Source of the DNA: Burkholderiaceae bacterium
Lineage (GTDB): Bacteria > Pseudomonadota > Gammaproteobacteria > Burkholderiales > Burkholderiaceae_F
Length of the DNA stretch: 46,581 nucleotides
Assembly (NCBI GenBank): GCA_017461315.1
Contig: JAFTYR010000045.1
Span: 1 to 46,581, forward strand
Direction of reading: 5' to 3'
The notes under the pieces were generated by a model. That model worked only from the letters and a program-made list of their open reading frames with translations. It was not told the DNA's origin and made no database searches. The translations under genes were made by a program, and so were the position numbers. This document shows positions 35,303 through 44,268 of this stretch, in pieces (the stretch's first letter is position 1; the number at the start of each line of letters is the position of its first letter).

Positions 35303-36331
35303 ATGCAGAAAAAAGACATCAAATGGGATGAACTCGGGTTTGGATATCAGCCAACAGACTTTCGTTTCGAAGCACGTTGGAAAGATGGAGAATGGTCTGA
35401 AGGTCAATTAACGGATAATCCAAATATTGAGTTAACCGAAGCCGCGTGTGTTTTCCACTACGCACAATGCTGTTTCGAGGGATTAAAAGCATATGAAACA
35501 GTTAACGGCGATATCGTAACGTTCCGCCCCGATCAGAACGCTACTCGTATGTCTAAGTCGGCTACTCGCTTAGAGATGCCTCCGTTCCCTGAAGATAAAT
35601 TTGTTAAAGCCGTTGAAGCGGTTGTTCGTGCGAATGCTTCTTGGGTTCCACCCTTTGGAACTGGAGCAACGATGTACATTCGTCCTGTTATGATTGGTTC
35701 TGGTCCTCAGATTGGAGTAGCTCCAGCTCATGAATTTATTTTCCGTATCTTCGTTATGCCAGTCGGTGCTTACTTTAAGGGGGCTGTTAAACCATTGAAG
35801 TTGCAGGTTGCAGACTACGACCGCGCCGCTCCCCGTGGTACCGGAGACATTAAAGCAGGCTTGAATTATGCAATGAGTTTGCATCCAACCATGGAAGCAC
35901 ACCGTGCAGGCTATGCTGAAAATATCTATTTGGATCCAGCAACTCGTACTTACGTGGAAGAAACCGGTGGAGCTAACATTCTTTTCGTCAATAAAGAAGG
36001 AAAACTGATCGTTCCTAAGTCCGATACGATTTTACCGTCCATTACCCGTCGCTCTTTAGTAACGGTAGCTAAGGATATTTTAGGTTTAGAAGTGGAAGAA
36101 AGAACCGTTCGTTTTGACGAAATCAAGGATATGGCTGAATGTGCTTTGTGCGGTACTGCAGCGGTTCTTGCTCCAGTCGGTATGATTCATTCTGAAGCCG
36201 GCGATATCTATCTCCCAAGTGGTATGGATGAAATGGGTCCAATCTGTAAGAAGCTTCGTGAAACTTTAACAGGTATTCAAATGGGAGAAATTGAAGGACC
36301 TGCGGGTTGGGTTCACAAAATTGAACTCTAA
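35303..36331 (+). CDS. ilvE: Branched-chain amino acid aminotransferase
   Basis: This PLP enzyme makes the last step of valine, leucine and isoleucine synthesis. ATG 35303 has an AAGGAG site at the right distance and gives 342 residues, although the frame opens at 35264. Family motifs include CFEGLKAYETVNGDIVTFRP, GTGDIKAGLNYAMSLH (PLP lysine near residue 184) and YVEETGGANILFVNKEGKL. The sequence is of the longer, eukaryote-like BCAT subgroup found in many bacteria. Codon use suggests good expression. Confidence 0.95.
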   Translation: MQKKDIKWDELGFGYQPTDFRFEARWKDGEWSEGQLTDNPNIELTEAACVFHYAQCCFEGLKAYETVNGDIVTFRPDQNATRMSKSATRLEMPPFPEDKFVKAVEAVVRANASWVPPFGTGATMYIRPVMIGSGPQIGVAPAHEFIFRIFVMPVGAYFKGAVKPLKLQVADYDRAAPRGTGDIKAGLNYAMSLHPTMEAHRAGYAENIYLDPATRTYVEETGGANILFVNKEGKLIVPKSDTILPSITRRSLVTVAKDILGLEVEERTVRFDEIKDMAECALCGTAAVLAPVGMIHSEAGDIYLPSGMDEMGPICKKLRETLTGIQMGEIEGPAGWVHKIEL

Positions 36332-36370
36332 ACAGATCGGTTCGTAATTGAATTAATCTAAATTGCATTG

Positions 36371-36420
36371 ATCAGGTTATTTGATATTGAGATGATCGGT
36401 ATTAAATAGCCTGATTTTTT
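36371..36420 (+). terminator. Intrinsic terminator after ilvE
   Basis: TCAGGTTATTTGAT pairs with ATTAAATAGCCTGA (14 base pairs, two of them wobble), followed by six T at 36415-36420. Confidence 0.88.
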
Positions 36421-36426
36421 AGGATC

Positions 36427-36465
36427 AAAAAATAACCCCGTCAGTAAGTAGTACTACCAACGGGG
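36427..36465 (-). terminator. Intrinsic terminator after argH
   Basis: On the minus strand, CCCCGT pairs with ACGGGG across a loop that can fold further (GTAGTACTAC), followed by TTATTTTTT. It lies 36 bases after the argH stop codon and is convergent with the ilvE terminator. Confidence 0.85.
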
Positions 36466-36500
36466 CTCAGTGTTCTGAGATTTAAATGCAGTCGAACAAA

Positions 36501-37928
36501 TTAGCGAGAAGCTAAACGTCCTTTCCATTCACAAACTTGAAGGCTGACTTGTTCAGGGGCGGTTCCGCCGACGTGGTTACGAGCGGCAACCGAACCTTCC
36601 ACGGTAAGGTAGGTGTAGACATCTTCATCAACCTTGTCATTGAAAGAACGCAAGTCTTCTAAAGAAAGTTCGTGAAGTTCACAACCTCTTTCTGAAGCAA
36701 GGCGTACTGCACAACCAACGGCTTCGTGTGCATCACGGAACGGCAATCCCTTGCGGACTAAGTAGTCTGCGAAATCCGTCGCAGTTGCATAGCCTTCGGT
36801 AGCAGCCTTTCTCATCGAATCCTTCTGAACTTCAATGCCTGGGACCATTTCTGCAAAAACACGCAAAGTGTCACGAATCGTATCGATGACATCAAAAACA
36901 GGTTCTTTGTCTTCCTGATTGTCGTGGTTGTAAGCGATCGGTTGAGCTTTCATAAGAACAAGAAGGCTAACTAAATGGCCAACGACACGACCAGTCTTAC
37001 CACGAGCAAGTTCCGGTAAATCAGGATTTTTCTTCTGGGGCATAATTGAAGAACCCGTTGTAAAACGATCTGGTAACTTAATAAAGGCAAAACGTGAAGT
37101 CATCCAGATAACAAGTTCTTCAGAAAAACGTGATAAATGAACCATCAAAAGAGATGCAACAGAACAGAATTCAATTGCAAAGTCACGGTCGCTTACAGAA
37201 TCTAAAGAGTTGCGAGTAGCGCATTCAAATCCTAATTCTCTAGCGGTAAATTCTCGGTCAATCGGGTAGGTAGTGCCAGCCAACGCAGCTGCACCCAACG
37301 GACAACGGTTAAGGCGTTTACGACAATCGAGGAGGCGTTCACGGTCTCGCTCGATCATTTCGACATAAGCCATTAAATGGTGACCGAAGGTGACAGGCTG
37401 AGCAACTTGTAGGTGCGTAAAGCCTGGCATGATGGTGTCTGTATTCTTTTCTGCTAATTCGACAATACTGGTTTGAACCTGGTTGATCAGATTCAAAAGC
37501 TGGTCAATCTCGTTGCGCAGATATAAACGGATATCAAGGGCAACTTGGTCATTACGGCTACGGCCTGTATGAAGACGTTTTCCTGCATCTCCCACCAGAG
37601 CAGTAAGACGAGCTTCGATGTTGAGATGAACATCTTCTAACTCAAGTTTCCACTCAAAAGTTCCATTTTCAATTTCTTCGCGGATTTGCTTCATTCCACG
37701 TTGAATATCGTTGTGGTCTTGCTCTGAAATGATGCCACATTTAGCAAGCATCTTGGCATGCGCAAGAGAACCTGTAATATCTGCTAATGCCATACGTTTA
37801 TCAAAATTAACACTGGCAGTATATCGAAGTACAAAATCGGCAACTGGTTCGGAAAAACGACCACTCCAAGCTTCCTTTTTAGAAGCAAGTGGATCAGCGT
37901 GAATTTTGACGTGGTTAGTATTCGACAT
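36501..37928 (-). CDS. argH: Argininosuccinate lyase
   Basis: ArgH splits argininosuccinate into arginine and fumarate. The 475-residue protein shows all the canonical regions: [12 protein letters not shown] (about 119-130), [18 protein letters not shown] (THLQ at 171-174) and [12 protein letters not shown] with the catalytic serine loop. Its intact motifs contrast with the divergent ASL-like enzyme at 28077-29558. It is a single gene with its own terminator, divergent from hemC. Confidence 0.96.
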   Translation of the reverse strand: MSNTNHVKIHADPLASKKEAWSGRFSEPVADFVLRYTASVNFDKRMALADITGSLAHAKMLAKCGIISEQDHNDIQRGMKQIREEIENGTFEWKLELEDVHLNIEARLTALVGDAGKRLHTGRSRNDQVALDIRLYLRNEIDQLLNLINQVQTSIVELAEKNTDTIMPGFTHLQVAQPVTFGHHLMAYVEMIERDRERLLDCRKRLNRCPLGAAALAGTTYPIDREFTARELGFECATRNSLDSVSDRDFAIEFCSVASLLMVHLSRFSEELVIWMTSRFAFIKLPDRFTTGSSIMPQKKNPDLPELARGKTGRVVGHLVSLLVLMKAQPIAYNHDNQEDKEPVFDVIDTIRDTLRVFAEMVPGIEVQKDSMRKAATEGYATATDFADYLVRKGLPFRDAHEAVGCAVRLASERGCELHELSLEDLRSFNDKVDEDVYTYLTVEGSVAARNHVGGTAPEQVSLQVCEWKGRLASR

Positions 37929-38071
37929 AGGTGACGAAATATAGAAATAAGAAAAATTTTAATTATACTGATAGTTACGAGTTAACTTGATGTATAAAAA
38001 TAAAAATTTTTACTTATTGGATCTGTATGATCTGAACTTTATTTTATTTAGACTCACGAAGATTGTATTTA

Positions 38072-39016
38072 ATGGAATCGAAGAAAATGCCCCATTTAAC
38101 TAATTGTGTGATCGCTACTCGTGAAAGTCCTTTGGCTCTGTGGCAGGCTAAGCATGTTCAAGCACTTTTGATGGAGCGATATCCTCAAATTCAGGTCGAT
38201 CTTTTAGGTATGACAACTAAAGGAGACCAAATCTTAAATGTGACATTATCCAAAATAGGAGGTAAAGGGCTTTTTGTTAAGGAGTTGGAAGCCGCTATGC
38301 TTTCACGCCAGGCTCATATGGCCGTTCATAGTCTCAAAGACGTTCCTATGGAGCTACCTGAAGGATTTCAACTCGTTGCAGTTATGAAACGAGAAGACCC
38401 TAGAGACTGTTTTGTTTCTCCAAAATATGAAAAACTTGAAGACCTACCTGAAGGAGCGGTGGTCGGAACTTCAAGTTTGAGACGGGAATTAATGCTTCGT
38501 TCTCGTTTTCCGCATCTACAAGTTCGATCCATTCGCGGTAATGTCGGAACTCGACTTTCAAAATTGGATCGCGGTGAGTTTGATGGTCTCGTCATGGCTA
38601 CTGCAGGTCTGAAACGTTTGGAGTTATCCGATCGCATTCGTCAAATTATTCCAGCTGAAATTTCGCTACCATCTCCGGGTCAGGGTGCCTTAGGGATTGA
38701 AATTTTGGATGGTGATCAACCGATGGTTGATTTTTTAGGTTTCTTAAACGATAACGAAACTCGCCTTTGTTGTGTGGCTGAACGCGCAGTTTCTAAGGCT
38801 CTAGGAGGATCTTGTCAGGTACCACTTGCGGCTTACGCTGTAATTGAACAAGAGAAAATGATGCTTCGAACTCTCGTCGGTAATAATAAAACCGGTGAAT
38901 TCGTTACAGCTGAAGTGGTGGGAAATGCAAGTACACCGTTAGAAAATGCCTCAGAAGCGGTCGAGATTTTACGATCCAAGGGTGCAGATCGTCTTCTAAA
39001 AGAAGTTCTTGGGTAA
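38072..39016 (+). CDS. hemC: Porphobilinogen deaminase (hydroxymethylbilane synthase)
   Basis: HemC polymerises four porphobilinogen units into hydroxymethylbilane for tetrapyrrole synthesis. It contains IATRESPLALWQAKHVQ, AMLSRQAHMAVHSLKDVPME, VVGTSSLRRELMLRSRFPHL and the dipyrromethane-binding cysteine in LGGSCQVPLAAY (about residue 248). ATG 38072 is preferred over the upstream TTG 38063, though no clear ribosome site marks either. hemD overlaps or directly follows it. Confidence 0.94.
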   Translation: MESKKMPHLTNCVIATRESPLALWQAKHVQALLMERYPQIQVDLLGMTTKGDQILNVTLSKIGGKGLFVKELEAAMLSRQAHMAVHSLKDVPMELPEGFQLVAVMKREDPRDCFVSPKYEKLEDLPEGAVVGTSSLRRELMLRSRFPHLQVRSIRGNVGTRLSKLDRGEFDGLVMATAGLKRLELSDRIRQIIPAEISLPSPGQGALGIEILDGDQPMVDFLGFLNDNETRLCCVAERAVSKALGGSCQVPLAAYAVIEQEKMMLRTLVGNNKTGEFVTAEVVGNASTPLENASEAVEILRSKGADRLLKEVLG

Positions 39017-39023
39017 CAAGAGT

Positions 39024-39782
39024 ATGAAACATATTCTTCTTATGAAACCAGGTATAGACGGTCAAGTACTGTTTGATTGCTTGGTTCAAGAGGGATTGTC
39101 ATCAGAACAAATCCATTTATGGCCTGCGTTCCAAATAGAAGCTCCAAAGGATCCGGAGACCGTTAAAGATGAGCTTCTCCGAGCGGCTCAGGCGAGTATC
39201 CCAATTGTTGTTGTGAGCCCCTCTGCGGTGGAACAAATTGCGTCTTTGATTTCGGAGTGGCCTGAAACGACTCGATTTGCCACAGTTGGGGAAGGAACCG
39301 CTAAAAGGATTAAGTCGAAGTTTGGTGATTTTCCGATTCTTTATCCTAAATGTTCGATTGCTCAAAGTGGGAGTGAACGTCTTTTTGAACTTTTTAGAGC
39401 TGAAGGTATTCCCAAATCCGTTCTTATCGCAAGAGGTCAAACAGGACGTGAATATCTTAGAGAACATTTAGAGGCTTCAGGTTGTAGCGTACAAATAGTG
39501 ACGACCTACAACCGTATTCCTTTTAAAGCTCAACCAACAGACAAAAGTTGGATTCAAGTAACGAACAAGGCACCCGTGATCTATATCACAAGTAGTGATG
39601 CGATCCAAGTGCTATTAAGTAACTTGAGTAAAGAAGAGCAAGCATGGATTAAAAAAGGAATAGTTTTGACGATTCACGAAAGAATTGCAGACGTTCTGGC
39701 TCGTTGTGGATTTAAGGATGTTGAAATCGTTGATCAAATCAACGTCCTAACTCGTATAGTTTCTCTATCTCACTCTATTTAG
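39024..39782 (+). CDS. hemD: Uroporphyrinogen-III synthase
   Basis: HemD closes hydroxymethylbilane with inversion of ring D. The protein is about 252 residues and has the two-domain, weakly conserved pattern of this family: SIPIVVVSPSAVEQIASLI, RFATVGEGTAKRIKS, VLIARGQTGREYLREHLEAS and VIYITSSDAIQVLLSNL. The frame also has a TTG at 39009 that overlaps hemC; ATG 39024 is the conservative choice. Position after hemC supports the call despite low motif strength. Confidence 0.88.
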   Translation: MKHILLMKPGIDGQVLFDCLVQEGLSSEQIHLWPAFQIEAPKDPETVKDELLRAAQASIPIVVVSPSAVEQIASLISEWPETTRFATVGEGTAKRIKSKFGDFPILYPKCSIAQSGSERLFELFRAEGIPKSVLIARGQTGREYLREHLEASGCSVQIVTTYNRIPFKAQPTDKSWIQVTNKAPVIYITSSDAIQVLLSNLSKEEQAWIKKGIVLTIHERIADVLARCGFKDVEIVDQINVLTRIVSLSHSI

Positions 39783-39832
39783 AGTTAAAATCAAAAATTG
39801 ACTATTTTGTAAATATCACAAAGGAATTCGTC

Positions 39833-40369
39833 ATGAGTTTGAAAAAAGTTAGTTCCGGTCGCGATTTGCCAAACGATTTCAATGTTGTTATTGAAATCCC
39901 AGCTCAAAGTGATCCTGTTAAGTATGAAGTTGATGAAGAAAGCGGTGCTCTTTTTGTGGACCGTTTTATTGGTACTTCAATGCGTTATCCTGCTAACTAC
40001 GGTTTTATTCCTCAAACCATTGGTGACGATGGAGACCCGGTTGACGTATGTGTTATTACGCCTTTCCCTCTGATGGCTGGTTCTGTTGTACGTTGCCGTC
40101 CTTTGGGTATGTTACTGATGGAAGATGAAGGTGGTGGCGATATGAAGATGTTGGCCGTTCCAGTCCCCAAATTGATTCCTCGCTACAACAAGTGGAACAA
40201 CATCGATGATGTTCCTGAAGATTTGTTAGCTCAGATTCGTCATTTCTTTGAACATTACAAGGATTTGGAACCAGGTAAGTGGGCCAAGGTTTCTGGTTGG
40301 ACTGGCCCAGAAGAAGCTGCTAAGATCATCCTCAAGGGTGTTGAAGCTTACAAAGCTCAGAATGCTTAA
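39833..40369 (+). CDS. ppa: Inorganic pyrophosphatase
   Basis: This soluble family I pyrophosphatase hydrolyses PPi and drives biosynthesis. The 178-residue protein shows the family signatures VIEIPAQSDPVKYEVDEESG, RYPANYGFIPQT and DDGDPVDVCVIT (metal-binding aspartates), plus HYKDLEPGKW. It has an AAGGAAT ribosome site and lies 50 bases after hemD. Codon use suggests high expression, and a strong terminator follows. Confidence 0.97.
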   Translation: MSLKKVSSGRDLPNDFNVVIEIPAQSDPVKYEVDEESGALFVDRFIGTSMRYPANYGFIPQTIGDDGDPVDVCVITPFPLMAGSVVRCRPLGMLLMEDEGGGDMKMLAVPVPKLIPRYNKWNNIDDVPEDLLAQIRHFFEHYKDLEPGKWAKVSGWTGPEEAAKIILKGVEAYKAQNA

Positions 40370-40385
40370 TTAGGCATTATTAAAC

Positions 40386-40418
40386 GAAGCTCGGATTACT
40401 CCGAGCTTCATTTTTATT
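40386..40418 (+). terminator. Intrinsic terminator after ppa
   Basis: GAAGCTCGGA (40386-40395) pairs perfectly with TCCGAGCTTC (40400-40409) across a four-base loop, followed by ATTTTTATT. Confidence 0.92.
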
Positions 40419-40504
40419 GGATTTAAGGTGCCTAAAATAGGCCATTGAGTATAGATTTGTTCTCAATGAAAATTAAATAACACACAGTTGGTGTAGTGAA
40501 AATT

Positions 40505-42115
40505 ATGGAAACAGCAAAAGTATTTGTAGCTCAGATGTCGCCAAATACGGGAGATGTGCCGGAAAACTGTCACACGATTCTTTCTCTAGCAAAAGAAGCG
40601 AGAGAACAAGGGGCGGATGTTCTTCTTACACCTGAGTTGTCGCTGTGTGGTTTGTGCCCAAAAGATTTGCTGTTTCAAGAAGAGTTCTTAAATCGTTGTG
40701 CTCAAGGTTTAGAAATCCTTTGTGAAAAAAGTAGTAAGTATCCTGATTTAAAAATCGTGGTTGGTCTTCCTCTTAAAGACCCTCATGGAATAAAAAATGC
40801 GGTGGTTCTTATTTCTGAAGGGAAGATTCTTGCTACTTACTTTAAAAAGAATTTATCCACATATTTAGATGAGTCACGTTATTTTAAAAGTCATAATGAA
40901 GTGTGTCCTTTAACTTTTGAAGTCAAAGGAATTCAGTTTGCTCTTTGTGCTGATAGTGATCTTTCTGAATGTTCGTTTACAAAAGATGATAACAACCAAA
41001 CATTATTGGTGTTAAAAAGTTTTCCTTATGAAGAAGGGAGCCTCGATCTCCATATACAGTCAATTAACCAAATTGTCTCTTCATACGAAAAAAGTGTTAT
41101 TAGTTTAAGTTCAACTGGTGCACTTGATGGTCTTGTAATGGGAGGTTTATCCATTGCATCAGATCAGGATGGTGTTAAAAAGATGCTTTCCCCCTTTGAT
41201 GAATCGACCGCTTTAGTCGCAATCACAAAGCAGGGAATTTTAGGGGTGCCTGAGAGCGTAAAAAGCGAGAGCTTAGGTGATTATTACAAGGCTCTTGTTG
41301 TTGCTCTAAAAACCTATGTAGAAAAGAACCGATTTAAGGGGATTGTTTTAGGACTTTCTGGCGGAATCGATTCAGCTTTGGTTTTAAAGATTGCAGTTGA
41401 TGCGATTGGTGCTCGAAACGTTCTTGCTGTGATGATGCCTTCTTGCTATACCTCTCAGATGAGTCTAGACGATGCTAAGGCTCTGGCTTCCAATGTTGGG
41501 GTCCGATATGAACAGATCCCAATCACTCCTGCTATGGAGGTCTATCAGTCAATGCTGATGAAAGAATTATCAGGACGTCCTGAAGGAACGACTGCAGAAA
41601 ATCTTCAGGCCCGTATTCGGGGTATGATTCTAATGGCTATTTCAAATCAAAAAGGATATCTTGTCCTAGCAACGGGAAATAAGAGTGAAATGGCCGTGGG
41701 CTACAGTACCTTGTATGGTGATTTGGCTGGAGGTTTTGCACCGATTAAAGATGTATATAAAACTCGGGTCTATGAGTTGTGCCACTGGCTTAATCAATTA
41801 GATCCAAAGCCGGTATTTCCGCAAAATATTTTAGATCGTGCACCAAGTGCTGAATTACGTGAAGATCAGAAGGATCAGGATAGTTTGCCTCCTTACGACA
41901 CTTTGGATTCTATTTTGAAGCGGTATATTGAGGCAGGTCAATCCCTAAAGGATATCGTTGATGCAGGTTTTGACGAAGCTATCACTCGGAAAGTCATTTC
42001 AATGATTCACTTTGCTGAATTTAAGCGTCAGCAAAGCCCGATTGGTACTAAAGTAAGTAGTCGATCTTTTGATCAAGATTGGCATTTTCCTATTAGTAAT
42101 AGTTACAAAATTTAA
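40505..42115 (+). CDS. nadE: Glutamine-dependent NAD+ synthetase
   Basis: This enzyme makes NAD from deamido-NAD and glutamine. It has an N-terminal nitrilase-type glutaminase domain whose triad can be seen as PELS (Glu47), YFKKNL (Lys117) and ALCADSD (Cys151, counted from an upstream GTG at 40496). The usual CED context around the cysteine is altered here. A C-terminal ATP pyrophosphatase domain follows with GLSGGIDSALVLK and ATGNKSEMAVGYSTLYGD. The length of 536-539 residues is normal. The start may be GTG 40496 or ATG 40505. glnB follows after about 40 bases. Confidence 0.93.
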   Translation: METAKVFVAQMSPNTGDVPENCHTILSLAKEAREQGADVLLTPELSLCGLCPKDLLFQEEFLNRCAQGLEILCEKSSKYPDLKIVVGLPLKDPHGIKNAVVLISEGKILATYFKKNLSTYLDESRYFKSHNEVCPLTFEVKGIQFALCADSDLSECSFTKDDNNQTLLVLKSFPYEEGSLDLHIQSINQIVSSYEKSVISLSSTGALDGLVMGGLSIASDQDGVKKMLSPFDESTALVAITKQGILGVPESVKSESLGDYYKALVVALKTYVEKNRFKGIVLGLSGGIDSALVLKIAVDAIGARNVLAVMMPSCYTSQMSLDDAKALASNVGVRYEQIPITPAMEVYQSMLMKELSGRPEGTTAENLQARIRGMILMAISNQKGYLVLATGNKSEMAVGYSTLYGDLAGGFAPIKDVYKTRVYELCHWLNQLDPKPVFPQNILDRAPSAELREDQKDQDSLPPYDTLDSILKRYIEAGQSLKDIVDAGFDEAITRKVISMIHFAEFKRQQSPIGTKVSSRSFDQDWHFPISNSYKI

Positions 42116-42137
42116 GGCATTTGATAAACTCTCATGA

Positions 42138-42497
<360 letters not shown>

Positions 42498-42520
42498 GCT
42501 GTTGCGATGTTTTTAGGAAG

Positions 42521-42558
42521 ACCTCCAAAATTTCATGAAGAACTTTTGGAGGCTTTTA
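42521..42558 (+). terminator. Terminator between glnB and the Smr gene
   Basis: CCTCCAAAA (42522-42530) pairs with TTTTGGAGG (42544-42552), followed by a T-rich tail. It lies between convergent genes and may serve both strands. Confidence 0.8.
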
Positions 42559-43206
42559 TTTGGGAGCTAAAAGTACTAAAAGAGCACCAGAACCCCCGTC
42601 ATTTTCAGGTGCTTGAACGAAAGCAAGAACTTCTTGGCGTTGTACTAACCAAACCGGAACTTTGTTACGAAGAACTGGGATTTTGGCAAAAGAACCAAAT
42701 CCTTTTCCATGAATAATTCGGACCACTCGATTACCCATTTTACGTTGTTCATTGAGAAACTGAACCACGGTGATTCTTGCGGAATCGGCTGTATATCCAT
42801 GTAAATCAAGGGTTGCTTTCACAGACCAGAAACCCCGATGTAGTTTTCGCGGAACATCTGGTGCAATCTGTGGTTGGCGATAAGACAATACATCACCGCT
42901 TTCAAGGAGATGTTCGATCCCAATGTCGTCTGATAGCGAATCTTCTAAAACTGCTTTTTCATCTAATAGACGTTGACGTGGAATCGGTGCAGGCTTCGGT
43001 TTTGTCTGTACTTTTTTCCCTTTGGTGAAATTTTGAAAAGAGACCCCTAGACGAGACATTTCTTTTTGAAATTCGTCTAGACTTTCTTTTTTCGATTCTT
43101 GAAGCAATTTTTCTTGTTTAATTCTTTCTTCTTGCTCGGCAACATGGATCTTAAGATTACGTTGTAGAGCAAGAAGAGACGCTTCACAGGATTTTTTCTT
43201 TTTCAT
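42556..43206 (-). CDS. Smr domain protein
   Basis: A 216-residue protein with a basic, coiled N-terminal region (lysine-rich start, then EEQERIKQEKLL-like repeats of charge). The C-terminal Smr domain is marked by ATLDLHGYTADSARITVVQF and RIIHGKGFGS. Smr domains are found at the end of MutS2 and as stand-alone proteins; several act as endoribonucleases or DNA-nicking enzymes. The catalytic-type DLHG and HGKG motifs are intact. It follows trxB after nine bases on the same strand, the usual Burkholderiales order. Confidence 0.93.
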   Translation of the reverse strand: MKKKKSCEASLLALQRNLKIHVAEQEERIKQEKLLQESKKESLDEFQKEMSRLGVSFQNFTKGKKVQTKPKPAPIPRQRLLDEKAVLEDSLSDDIGIEHLLESGDVLSYRQPQIAPDVPRKLHRGFWSVKATLDLHGYTADSARITVVQFLNEQRKMGNRVVRIIHGKGFGSFAKIPVLRNKVPVWLVQRQEVLAFVQAPENDGGSGALLVLLAPK

Positions 43207-43215
43207 TAAAGCGAT

Positions 43216-44190
<975 letters not shown>

Positions 44191-44215
44191 CTATAGAATA
44201 AGATAATATCGTTTC

Positions 44216-44221
44216 ATTATA
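44216..44221 (-). promoter_or_regulatory. Possible -10 element of trxB
   Basis: On the minus strand the sequence reads TATAAT, 38 bases upstream of the trxB start, within the trxB-ftsK divergent region. No good -35 element was found at the expected spacing. Confidence 0.35.
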
Positions 44222-44268
44222 TGAGTGCCTGATAGGTTTTATCTAATAAAGTCTCTGTTTGAGTACGT

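Noticed and set aside
36427..36465. CRISPR or REP-like repeat near argH
   Set aside because: It is a single hairpin with a T tail, explained as the argH terminator; no repeat array was seen anywhere in the window.
42507..42716. 69-codon open frame after glnB
   Set aside because: It spans the terminator hairpin and the antisense of the Smr gene, and it has no family match or ribosome site.
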